From contig JAJYYO010000012.1 of NCBI GenBank assembly GCA_021800795.1, forward strand, positions 1 to 64,000: a stretch of DNA of 64,000 nucleotides, written 5' to 3'. The notes under the pieces are model-generated. The model ran no database searches, was not told the DNA's origin, and saw nothing but the letters and a program-made list of their open reading frames with translations. A program made the position numbers and the translations under genes. This document shows positions 33,797-41,840 of this stretch, piece after piece (the stretch's first letter is position 1; every line of letters begins with the position of its first letter). The DNA comes from Pseudomonadota bacterium (GTDB taxonomy: Bacteria; Pseudomonadota; Gammaproteobacteria; Burkholderiales; Gallionellaceae).

Positions 33797-34778
33797 AGGC
33801 TTCTTTCACCGGGCACATCGAGTCGCACAACTGCGTGTCGATTCTGTTGCATGGGGTGATAACCACGCGCCCGCGCCCGCGGCGCTTGGCCTCATACAAT
33901 GCGCTGTCAGCCAGATGGATAAATTCATTCAGGGTGAGATTGTCCCGAGTGTGCTGATCAATGGCTGCTATGCCTATGCTGACTTTGCCGTCCATTTTGC
34001 TGATCACTTGTCTCGCTTTGTTGCAGGCGGTGGCATAATCGGAATGGATCATCATGGCAAACTCATCTCCGCCGAAACGAAAGGCGCAGTCCACGTCTTC
34101 CCGGATTTCACTGCGCAAAATTTGCGCCATATTGATCAGGTAGTTATCCCCATACTGGTGGCCAAACTGATCGTTGATGCTTTTGAAGTGATCCAGATCC
34201 AGCATGATGAGCGATAACGGCGAACTTTTTTGCCGCATGGTATGGCGAAATGCCTGATTCAGTCTGGCATCGAAGGCGCGACGGTTGAGCAAACCGGTGA
34301 GCGGATCTGTTTCAGCTTGATGCATTGAGACCTGTAATTCCGCCTGGCGGTTGTGCAACTTCACCTCCAGTTCGGCCAGTTCATGTTCAGTGCGCATTCG
34401 GGTCTCGTGTAAATGGCGCACCATCGCTTCATTGCGCTGGATCAATATTTCAGGATCGATGGAATCCGTGGATTTGCTCAGATAGTCGCGCAATTGTTCT
34501 ATCACATGTGGTTCTACGGCGCCCGTCTGTGCAAGTACAAACTCGGCGGTGCCCCAGTGTGCCTGCAAACGATGGTTTTGCAGTCGCACTTTGACCGGGA
34601 AGGGTAGTCCGCAGCAGGCGCCTGCGGTGCGCAAAAGTTGATTTAATTCCATGCAGGCGAGCGAAGCTCTGAACGCATTTCCGTCAAGGCGCTTCACGCT
34701 TTCCATCAGAAAGCAGACGAAATTCAGTAAATCGGGTTCGATTGCCAAATTTATATCAAGTAGTTCTACTGAGTTCAC
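33789..34778 (-). CDS. GGDEF diguanylate cyclase of the stressosome operon
   Basis: 329 residues. N-terminal helical domain of unknown type (1-105), a coiled coil (about 111-157), then a GGDEF domain with ETDPLTGLLNRRAF and the active site RFGGDEF at 236-240. The product-inhibition I-site position holds EDVD (227-230) rather than RxxD, so feedback inhibition is probably lost. The last 20 residues carry four cysteines in a C-x7-C-x3-C-x5-C tail. GTG start at 34778. As first gene of the operon it is the probable output: c-di-GMP synthesis controlled by the stressosome, with the N-terminal domain as candidate partner site. Confidence 0.85.
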   Translation of the reverse strand: MNSVELLDINLAIEPDLLNFVCFLMESVKRLDGNAFRASLACMELNQLLRTAGACCGLPFPVKVRLQNHRLQAHWGTAEFVLAQTGAVEPHVIEQLRDYLSKSTDSIDPEILIQRNEAMVRHLHETRMRTEHELAELEVKLHNRQAELQVSMHQAETDPLTGLLNRRAFDARLNQAFRHTMRQKSSPLSLIMLDLDHFKSINDQFGHQYGDNYLINMAQILRSEIREDVDCAFRFGGDEFAMMIHSDYATACNKARQVISKMDGKVSIGIAAIDQHTRDNLTLNEFIHLADSALYEAKRRGRGRVVITPCNRIDTQLCDSMCPVKEACV

Positions 34779-34842
34779 CGCGCCCCACAGTATTTGTATC
34801 GTGTGCGTTTATAGCAGACACGCGGGGTCTGGTCAATTGCCG

Positions 34843-34870
34843 GCCAGAAATAGAAATTTTTATTTCTGGC
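34843..34870. promoter_or_regulatory. Palindrome in the gap between dgc and arsR
   Basis: GCCAGAAATA (34843-34852) and TATTTCTGGC (34861-34870) are exact 10-base inverted arms with an 8-base AT loop. It lies in the 237-base divergent intergenic region upstream of both the stressosome operon and arsR. It could be an operator for either unit. AT-rich sequence from 34970 to 35010 probably holds the arsR promoter. Confidence 0.45.
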
Positions 34871-35015
34871 ATTAGATTTGCGTATTTTCGGGTGTTTGGC
34901 AATTAAACGGCGTTATCGGGTTGCAGTCTGCCGGCGGATTTCATGTTGATCTGTCGGCAGTTTTGTGTTTTAATTTCGCCAGTTATTTTAATAATTGTTT
35001 AATAATTTAAATAAA

Positions 35016-35339
35016 ATGGAATCTGCTCAGGTTGTCACAGCGCTTTCTGCATTGGCTCAACCCACGCGCCTGGCGATTTTTCGTCTGCTGGTGGTGTGCG
35101 GGCCCGAGGGCATGGCGGCAGGTCAGCTGGCCGAAAAGTTGCAGGTATCGCCGGCAAATATGTCATTTCATTTCAAGACATTGAATCATGCCGGACTGAT
35201 CGTTAACCGGCAGGACGGTCGATTTGTATATTATGCGGCAAATTTTGCGGCGATGAACGAGATGCTCGCTTATCTTACGGAAAATTGTTGTGCGGGAAGC
35301 GGGGATGGCTGCGATGTGCCGGTCGGTAAATGCGGATAA
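35016..35339 (+). CDS. arsR: ArsR-family metalloid-responsive repressor
   Basis: 107 residues from MESAQVVTALSALAQPTRL, a winged-helix repressor (GQLAEKLQVSPANMSFHFKTL is the recognition helix, DGRFVYYA the wing). A cysteine cluster at the C-terminus (ENCCAGSGDGCDVPVGKCG) is the likely As(III) site; there is no ELCVCDL-type motif in the DNA helix, so it belongs to the C-terminal-site class. ATG at 35016 rather than an upstream TTG. Followed by the efflux gene, forming arsR-acr3. Confidence 0.88.
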   Translation: MESAQVVTALSALAQPTRLAIFRLLVVCGPEGMAAGQLAEKLQVSPANMSFHFKTLNHAGLIVNRQDGRFVYYAANFAAMNEMLAYLTENCCAGSGDGCDVPVGKCG

Positions 35340-35379
35340 AGGTTGTGAAACGAGTGCAGCCGGGTCGAGGAAATGAATC

Positions 35380-36411
35380 GTGAATCTGTTTGAACGTTAT
35401 CTGACCCTTTGGGTTTTTCTGTGTATCGTCATAGGCGTGCTGCTTGGTCAATTCCTGCCGGGCCTGTTTCATGCTATCGCCAGCCTGGAAATTGCCAAAG
35501 TCAATATTCCGGTGGGCGTGCTGGTATGGGTGATGATCATTCCGATGCTGCTGCGCATCGACTTCGGCGCGCTGCATCAGGTCAAAAAACAGGTGCGCGG
35601 CATCGGTGTGACGCTGTTTATCAACTGGGCGGTGAAACCCTTCTCGATGGCGTTGCTGGGCTGGCTGTTCATCCGTCATGTGTTTGCGGCCTATCTGCCG
35701 CAGGATCAGCTCGACAGCTATGTCGCAGGCCTGATTCTGCTGGCCGCGGCCCCCTGCACTGCGATGGTGTTCGTCTGGAGCAACCTGGTCAAGGGCGATC
35801 CCTATTTCACCCTGTCGCAGGTGGCGTTAAATGACACCATCATGATCTTCGCCTTCGCGCCGCTAGTGGCGTTGCTGCTGGGCATGGCCAGCATTACCGT
35901 GCCCTGGGCCACTCTGCTGGTATCCGTGGTTTTCTACATCGTGATCCCGGTGATTATCGCGCAATGGCTGCGCCGTCGCCTTCTGGCGGGGGGCGAGGCG
36001 GCGTTCAACCGGGCGATGGCGCACATAGGCCCGTATTCGATTGCGGCGCTGCTGCTGACGCTGGTGCTGCTGTTCGCCTTGCAGGGTAATGCGATCGTTG
36101 CACAACCGCTGGTGATCGCCATACTGGCCGTGCCGATTTTGATACAGGTACTGTTCAACGCCAGCCTGGCCTACTGGCTCAATCGCCGCCTGGGCGTGGC
36201 GCATTGCGTCGCTGCTCCCTCCGCGCTGATAGGCGCGAGCAATTTCTTTGAGCTGGCGGTGGCCACCGCGATCAGCTTGTTCGGATTTCAGTCCGGTGCG
36301 GCATTGGCTACCGTGGTAGGTGTACTGATCGAGGTGCCGGTGATGCTGCTGGTGGTTGCCGTTGCGAACAGGTCGCGCGACTGGTATCAAGTCGGGATTG
36401 AGAATTCATGA
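35380..36411 (+). CDS. ACR3-family arsenite efflux permease
   Basis: 343 residues with about ten transmembrane helices. Exports As(OH)3 using the proton gradient; inner membrane. ACR3 hallmarks are LAAAPCTAMVFVWSNL with the essential Cys in helix 4, WAVKPFSMALLGW, and ALNDTIMIFAFAPLV. A GTG start at 35380 (MNLFERYLTLWVFL) has GAGGAA upstream. No arsC reductase is visible, so this unit handles arsenite directly or relies on a remote reductase. Confidence 0.93.
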   Translation: MNLFERYLTLWVFLCIVIGVLLGQFLPGLFHAIASLEIAKVNIPVGVLVWVMIIPMLLRIDFGALHQVKKQVRGIGVTLFINWAVKPFSMALLGWLFIRHVFAAYLPQDQLDSYVAGLILLAAAPCTAMVFVWSNLVKGDPYFTLSQVALNDTIMIFAFAPLVALLLGMASITVPWATLLVSVVFYIVIPVIIAQWLRRRLLAGGEAAFNRAMAHIGPYSIAALLLTLVLLFALQGNAIVAQPLVIAILAVPILIQVLFNASLAYWLNRRLGVAHCVAAPSALIGASNFFELAVATAISLFGFQSGAALATVVGVLIEVPVMLLVVAVANRSRDWYQVGIENS

Positions 36412-36457
36412 TTCAGGATTGAGGATTGATGCCGCAAGGGCATTCCCCGCACGGGGG

Positions 36458-37012
36458 CTACGCCGTTGTTGCGTGAAGGATTGAGGTTGTACACAGTCTG
36501 TCCCAGCTTGTTGCATCCGGTTCGAGCAGCAGTTGCTGAACGAAAGCCTGCGCTTGCGCCAAATGGATCGTTGCGGCGGGGGAGGGCGGCTCGCCCAGCT
36601 CGAACGAAGCGCCGCGGATGCACAGAATGAATGCATCGGGTGGCGTTTCCTGATAGAACTGCGTATAGACTTTCAGCAAAGCTTCAGGCGTCAGTGCATG
36701 GCTGTAGAGCACCGGCGCCTGACCGGGCTGCGCGCGATAAAAAGAAAAGGGGGTAGGGGTCTCCATACCCGCATCGATGAACAGCAGCAGCCGTCTGTCT
36801 TTCATGTCCATAGCGTGCTCGATTTGCAGCTGGAAGTCTTCCAGCAGCTCAAACTGGTCAACAAACCCTTCTCTCTTTTCCCTTCTCCCTTCTCCTGAAT
36901 TTAACCAGACATTCAGTTTCCGCAGCAGCGATGGCCCTAACGCATCGTCTCCGCGCGACTCATTGCCGACGGCAAAAACAAGCACGGGCGGGATTTCAGG
37001 ATTAACAGGCAT
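36458..37012 (-). CDS. hoxW: [NiFe]-hydrogenase maturation protease (HoxW-like)
   Basis: 184 residues from MPVNPEIPPVLVFAVGNESRGDD. HyaD/HycI-type endopeptidase that trims the C-terminus of the hydrogenase large subunit once nickel is in place. The VGNESRGDDALGP motif carries the nickel-binding Glu/Asp; LLLFIDAGME and the SHALTPEALLKVY segment carry the second Asp and His. An in-frame stretch NSGEGRREKREGF from purine repeat DNA sits after the first helix. Overlaps the hoxH end by 11 bases and closes the operon. Confidence 0.85.
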   Translation of the reverse strand: MPVNPEIPPVLVFAVGNESRGDDALGPSLLRKLNVWLNSGEGRREKREGFVDQFELLEDFQLQIEHAMDMKDRRLLLFIDAGMETPTPFSFYRAQPGQAPVLYSHALTPEALLKVYTQFYQETPPDAFILCIRGASFELGEPPSPAATIHLAQAQAFVQQLLLEPDATSWDRLCTTSILHATTA

Positions 37013-38486
37013 GCGTGCCTGCGCCTGACCGCGCAAAATAAGACAGGCGTTCTCCTGCCTCATTCAATACTTCGACTTCGAGCGGCATCTTGCCCAGCGC
37101 ATGAGTCGCACAGGACAAGCAGGGATCGAAGGCGCGCACGGCTACCTCGATGTGATTGAGCAGTCCTTCGGTGATTTCGTGACCCTGCAGGTATTGCTGC
37201 GCGACCCGGCGTACCGCTTCGTTCATCGCCTGATTGTTGTGGGTAGTGGAGACGATCAGATTGCACATGGTAACCAGATCGTGCTCGTCCACCCGATAGT
37301 GATGAATCAACGTACCGCGCGGCGCCTCGATCACGCCCACTCCTTCAAAAGCGCGCTCACCGCTGACTACCAGTTCGCTGCCCGTGAGGTCGTCATCGTG
37401 CAGCAGATCCTTGATCGTCTCGGCAGCATGCAGCATCTCGATCATGCGCGCCCAGTGGTAAGCCAAGGGTGCGTGCATCGGCATCACCCCGCCGTAGGCA
37501 ATGAACTCGCGACGCTCGATTTCAGCCAGCGGCGTTGCCAGAAAGTCGCAATTCTGGATGCGTGAAAGCGGCCCGACCCGATACCAGCCAAGCTCACGTC
37601 CCAGCGACTTGAGGTAGGGAAACTTCATATAGCTCCAGTTTTTCACCTCTTCTTCGATCAGCTGCGTGTAATTCTGGTAATCCACTCCGTCAAACAAAAC
37701 ATCGCCGTTCGCGTTGCGACCACGCAGATGACCGTGGTACAAGTCCAAACCGCCATCGAAGCCCACCATGGACATGAAATTTGCACGAAATGCGCCAAAG
37801 CTGTTGTACAGCTCGGGATTCTGGTGGTGCAATTCTTTCACCATCAGCACCGCATCCCGGCTCCACGCCACCATCTGGTAGATGTCTTTGAGCAATTCGT
37901 CACGCTCTATAATGCTAAGCGATTTGTTCACGCCGCCCGGCACTGAACCTGTGCCATGCACGCGTTTGCCCGCGGTGTGACGGATGACCTCCTGCCCGAA
38001 TTTGCGCAACAGGATGCCGCGCCTGGCCGTTTCCGGATATTTCTCGGCGATGCCCGCGATATTGCGACGACTGATTTCGCTGTCGAAACCGAACAGCAGA
38101 TCGGGCGTGCACAGGTGAAAAAAATGCAGCGCGTGAGATTGCAGTATCTGCCCGTAGTGCATCAGGCGACGTATTTTTTCAGCGGTAGGCGTCAGATGTT
38201 TTGCACCGACGATCACGTCCAGCGCCTTGCTCGCTGCCAGATGATGGCTGACAGGGCAAATGCCGCACAGCCGCTGCACCATCACCGGCACTTCCCAGTA
38301 GGGGCGACCCTGAATGAATTTCTCGAAACCGCGAAACTCGACGATGTGCAGACGCACCTGATGCACCCGGTTTTTGTCATCCAGCAGTATAGTGACCTTG
38401 CCGTGGCCTTCGACTCGCGACACCGGATCGATGGCGATTCGTCGCAGATTTTCCAGATTCGCGGCTGTTTCAAGATGTGAAGTCAT
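37002..38486 (-). CDS. hoxH: NAD-linked [NiFe]-hydrogenase large subunit
   Basis: 494 residues. Holds the NiFe active site of the soluble bidirectional hydrogenase. L1 motif RLCGICPVSHH and L2 motif DPCLSCATHAL give the four nickel cysteines; the protease HoxW should cleave after the His of the L2 motif, removing the tail beginning ALGKMPLEVEVL. The RIAIDPVSRVEGHGK opening is characteristic of group 3d enzymes. Part of hoxFUYHW. Confidence 0.96.
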   Translation of the reverse strand: MTSHLETAANLENLRRIAIDPVSRVEGHGKVTILLDDKNRVHQVRLHIVEFRGFEKFIQGRPYWEVPVMVQRLCGICPVSHHLAASKALDVIVGAKHLTPTAEKIRRLMHYGQILQSHALHFFHLCTPDLLFGFDSEISRRNIAGIAEKYPETARRGILLRKFGQEVIRHTAGKRVHGTGSVPGGVNKSLSIIERDELLKDIYQMVAWSRDAVLMVKELHHQNPELYNSFGAFRANFMSMVGFDGGLDLYHGHLRGRNANGDVLFDGVDYQNYTQLIEEEVKNWSYMKFPYLKSLGRELGWYRVGPLSRIQNCDFLATPLAEIERREFIAYGGVMPMHAPLAYHWARMIEMLHAAETIKDLLHDDDLTGSELVVSGERAFEGVGVIEAPRGTLIHHYRVDEHDLVTMCNLIVSTTHNNQAMNEAVRRVAQQYLQGHEITEGLLNHIEVAVRAFDPCLSCATHALGKMPLEVEVLNEAGERLSYFARSGAGTHAC

Positions 38487-38495
38487 AAGCTACCT

Positions 38496-39047
38496 TTAAT
38501 CGTAATGAATCAGGTCATGGCCCAGTTCAGGTTCGCGACCGTCCAGCAGATCCGTCAGCACTTTCCAGATGGCATCAGCGGACGGCGGGCAGCCGGGGAT
38601 GAAATAGTCGATCTTCACCACCTCATGCAACGGATGCACCTTGTCCAGCGGCAGCGGCAACTCGGGATCGTTCGGAATGAAGCCGTCGACCAGACCGTGC
38701 TGCGCGTGATAGACCTCCTCCAGAACCTCTGCCAGCGATAAATGGTTGCGCTGCGCGGGCAGCCCGCCGTTGATGGCGCAGGCGCCGATGGCGATCAGTA
38801 TTTTGCAGTTGGCACGGAATTCACGCAGCACATGCACATTCTCGGCATTGCATACGCCTCCTTCGATGATGCCGATGTCGCATGGGCCGCAGTGCTTGAT
38901 GTCGGTCAAGGGCGAACGGTCGAACTCAATGTGCTTCAGCAGCTCCAGCAGCCGTTCGTCGATATCGAGAAATGAGGTATGGCAGCCGAAGCAGCCGGCC
39001 AGGGAGGTGGTTGCGACCCTTAATTTGGGTTGGGCAGGCTCATTCAT
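38496..39047 (-). CDS. hoxY: NAD-linked hydrogenase small subunit
   Basis: 183 residues, the short type of small subunit with one [4Fe-4S] cluster. Cysteines lie in SLAGCFGCHTSFLD, EGGVCNAEN, GACAINGG and PGCPPSADAIW, the NuoB-like proximal cluster set. Ends 10 bases before hoxH starts. Transfers electrons from HoxH toward the HoxFU diaphorase. Confidence 0.94.
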   Translation of the reverse strand: MNEPAQPKLRVATTSLAGCFGCHTSFLDIDERLLELLKHIEFDRSPLTDIKHCGPCDIGIIEGGVCNAENVHVLREFRANCKILIAIGACAINGGLPAQRNHLSLAEVLEEVYHAQHGLVDGFIPNDPELPLPLDKVHPLHEVVKIDYFIPGCPPSADAIWKVLTDLLDGREPELGHDLIHYD

Positions 39048-39048
39048 C

Positions 39049-39759
39049 TCAAACCTCCTTCATGACAGGATGCGGCGATGCGCTGATGGGTTGTTCGTCG
39101 AAGCTGCGCTGCCCGATGGGCACTGCGAAACCGATGCGTTTCTTCAGGATGACGCCGACCGGACAGACGTTTGCCGCCTTGTCATCACCGCAAAAATCCG
39201 TATCCGCCAGCAGGCCGGATTTTGCATTGACGATCAAACGGCTCTTGATGCCGCGTCCCGAGAGCGCGAACACATTTTTGCTGTCCACGTCGCGACTGGC
39301 GCGCACGCACAGCGAACACAGGATGCAGCGGTTAAAGTCAAGCAGGTATTCCGGATGCGAGGCATCCACCGCCCGATCCGGGAAAAACTGATCGAAGTGC
39401 GGCGACATCATATGCAGTTCATAGGCGGTGGCCTGCAACTGGCAGTTGCCGCTCTTCTCGCAGGAAGGACAGAAGTGATTGCCTTCAACGAACAGCATTT
39501 GCAACAGCATTCGCCGTTCATCGTTGATTTGTGTGGTGTTGCTCTCGACAACCATTCCAGACAATGCCTGGTGCGTACAGGAAGAGGATTGTCGACCGTT
39601 GACTTTTACCGTGCACAGCTTGCATGAGCCATGTGGCTTGAATTGCGGGTTGAAACACAGATGCGGGATATAGACGCCCGCCGCCATGGCAGCCTGAATG
39701 ATGGTCTGCCCCTCGCTGAAGGGAATGCTCATGCCATCCAGAGTAAAAGTGTTAATCAT
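39049..39759 (-). CDS. hoxU: NAD-linked hydrogenase diaphorase subunit HoxU
   Basis: 236 residues. N-terminal [2Fe-2S] ferredoxin fold (IPHLCFNPQF, GSCKLCTV, SSSCTHQA), a His-Cys3 cluster (NHFCPSCEKSGNCQLQ) and a [4Fe-4S] segment (CILCSLCVRAS), equivalent to the N-terminus of complex I NuoG. It wires HoxF flavin electrons to HoxY. Its start codon is separated from hoxF by an 84-base gap with palindromic repeat sequence. Confidence 0.94.
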   Translation of the reverse strand: MINTFTLDGMSIPFSEGQTIIQAAMAAGVYIPHLCFNPQFKPHGSCKLCTVKVNGRQSSSCTHQALSGMVVESNTTQINDERRMLLQMLFVEGNHFCPSCEKSGNCQLQATAYELHMMSPHFDQFFPDRAVDASHPEYLLDFNRCILCSLCVRASRDVDSKNVFALSGRGIKSRLIVNAKSGLLADTDFCGDDKAANVCPVGVILKKRIGFAVPIGQRSFDEQPISASPHPVMKEV

Positions 39760-39764
39760 CGCTG

Positions 39765-39842
39765 CGCTCTCCCTCTATCCAAAACCCCCTCGCTATCGCT
39801 CTCCCCCTCACAAGCGGGAGAAAGGGCAAACGTAAAAAAATA
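39765..39842. repeat. Palindromic repeat in the hoxF-hoxU gap
   Basis: C-rich sequence with CTCCCCCTCACAAGCGGGAGAAAGGG around 39800-39826 gives imperfect hairpins related to the CTCCCGC/GCGGGAG patch inside hsdR. It is the only sizeable gap inside the hox operon and could affect message stability between hoxF and hoxU. Confidence 0.4.
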
Positions 39843-39843
39843 T

Positions 39844-41640
39844 TTAATCCTGGCTGCGCTCCAGGTGTGCGCCCGTGTCGTTGCGTCCTGTCATCTGGCG
39901 TGCCTGGGACAGTGCGCGGTCCAGATCGAAAGACGGGACGAAGTCTTTGTGCGCAAGACGCGTGTCATAGGCGGGACGGAACTTGGCGATGGTTTCCAGC
40001 ACCGGGTTGCAGGCCGAATGTCCCAGTCCGCAGTGGCTGGTGGACTGCAACAGTGCGTTGAGTTTTTCAATCTCGGCAAAGTCGTAGGGTGAACCGTAAC
40101 CGTTGGCCAGTTTGTCCATCATGTTGGACAGCAAGGAGGTGCCGACCCGGCAGGGAGTGCAGAAGCCGCAGCTCTCGTGTTTGAAAAAATGCACGAAGTT
40201 GCGCGCCACCTCGAACATGTCGCGTGTCTTATCGAACACCATGAAGGAGCCTGCGGTCGGGATGTCCTCGAAGGCGATGCGCCGCCCGAACTCATCCGGG
40301 GCGATGCACACCCCGGAAGGGCCGCTGATCTGCACCGCCTGCGTATCGCGCGCGCCGCAGTCGTCAAGCACCTGGGCAACCGTCACGCCGTAGGGGTATT
40401 CGTATATCCCCGGGCAATCGCAGTCTCCGGATACCGAGAGAATTTTGGTGCCGGAGGAGGCGCCGGTGCCGATACCGGCATACCACGCGCCGCCGTTCAG
40501 CGCGATCAGACTGGCAGCGGCGAAGGTTTCGACATTGTTGACCACGGTAGGCATATTGAGGTAACCATGGGTCACAGGAAATGGAGGACGGTTGCGCGGC
40601 GTGCCGCGTTTGCCCTCCAGCGATTCGATCAGCGCGGATTCTTCGCCGCAAATATAGGCGCCTGCGCCGAGATGGATGTCGATATCGAAGTTGAAATCGG
40701 CATGGCCGAGTATGTCGTTTCCCAGCAATCCCTGCTGGCGGCGGCGTTGCAGCACCGCCTGCAAATGATTCAGCAGATAACGATATTCCCCGCGCAGATA
40801 GAGAAAGCCCTTCTTTGCGCCGATGATGCGGGCGCACAGCGTCATGCCCTCGAACACCATGTCTGCGAAGTTGTTTAACAGTACGCGGTCCTTGAAGGTG
40901 CCAGGCTCGCCTTCATCCGCGTTGCACACCACGAAGCGGGCATCGCCCGCAGCTTGTCGACACAATTCCCACTTCGCCCCGCTTGAAAATCCCGCACCGC
41001 CCCGTCCGCGCAGCAGAGAGGCTTTGATCTGTTGCAGGGTCTCATCTGTCCCGCGCAGCAAAAGAGCGGCCAGTGATGATCCCGATTGAAAATGACTATC
41101 CAGCAGAATATCCCGGCGCTGGATGTTGTCTTCGATGGAGAAGAAGACGGCGGGCCAGGCGGACACCGGAACCTGTTCCCGTATCAATTCGCAGATGGCA
41201 TTCGCCCGGTCCTGCGTCAGACGATTGATCGCAAGGCCGTTGACCAGCATCGCCGGCCCCTGATCGCACATGCCGGTGCAGGAGGTGGTGTCGATACTGA
41301 GCAGGTTATCCTCGGAAAGCTTGCCGGGCTCCACCCACAATTGGCTGCACATGCTCTCCATCAGGGCGACGCTGCCGGACATGCGGTCGGTGATGTTGTC
41401 GGAGAAAAGCACGCGATATGCGCCCGGCGGTTGCAGATGGAGAAAGGAGTAGAAGCCGGCCACGCCTTCGATCTTCGAGCGTGGCAATTTCAGCGCTGCG
41501 CTTATGTGATCAATCGCATCGGAATGGATATATCCATAGTGATCCTGAGCCAGGATGAGTATCTGCAACAGATCGCTCGGCCGGTGACGGATGAGTATCG
41601 GGTCCAGATAAGCTGCATGCGTGTTGATTTGGCAGACCAT
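39844..41640 (-). CDS. hoxF: NAD-linked hydrogenase diaphorase subunit HoxF
   Basis: 598 residues. N-terminal NuoE-like domain (1-165) fused to a NuoF-like flavoprotein. NADH/FMN sites are RGRGGAGFSSGAKWE and GAYICGEESALIESLEG; the [4Fe-4S] site is ESCGFCTPCRVG with a later HCGLGHSACNPV. In the NuoE-like part Cys121 and Cys125 (SCTGMC) remain, but the other cysteine pair of the usual [2Fe-2S] site is Ser80 and Asp85, so that cluster is probably not formed. First gene of the operon; no hoxE, hoxI, hyp genes or regulator lies in the window. Confidence 0.95.
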   Translation of the reverse strand: MVCQINTHAAYLDPILIRHRPSDLLQILILAQDHYGYIHSDAIDHISAALKLPRSKIEGVAGFYSFLHLQPPGAYRVLFSDNITDRMSGSVALMESMCSQLWVEPGKLSEDNLLSIDTTSCTGMCDQGPAMLVNGLAINRLTQDRANAICELIREQVPVSAWPAVFFSIEDNIQRRDILLDSHFQSGSSLAALLLRGTDETLQQIKASLLRGRGGAGFSSGAKWELCRQAAGDARFVVCNADEGEPGTFKDRVLLNNFADMVFEGMTLCARIIGAKKGFLYLRGEYRYLLNHLQAVLQRRRQQGLLGNDILGHADFNFDIDIHLGAGAYICGEESALIESLEGKRGTPRNRPPFPVTHGYLNMPTVVNNVETFAAASLIALNGGAWYAGIGTGASSGTKILSVSGDCDCPGIYEYPYGVTVAQVLDDCGARDTQAVQISGPSGVCIAPDEFGRRIAFEDIPTAGSFMVFDKTRDMFEVARNFVHFFKHESCGFCTPCRVGTSLLSNMMDKLANGYGSPYDFAEIEKLNALLQSTSHCGLGHSACNPVLETIAKFRPAYDTRLAHKDFVPSFDLDRALSQARQMTGRNDTGAHLERSQD

Positions 41641-41840
41641 GAGCGCGCTTTCTATGGTTACGGAAAAAACAATATTGAGGATACGCTATCCATTCTAATG
41701 AACAATTCTGACAGAATTAAGAAGGCTGCGGGTGGCAATCTGAAACAGGCTTCGAGTAAAAGGGCAAAAAAAACTTATCATGCACAATCTGATAGGGTAT
41801 GCTTCAAAATACGACTGAACTGCTTATCCCGGATTGAACC

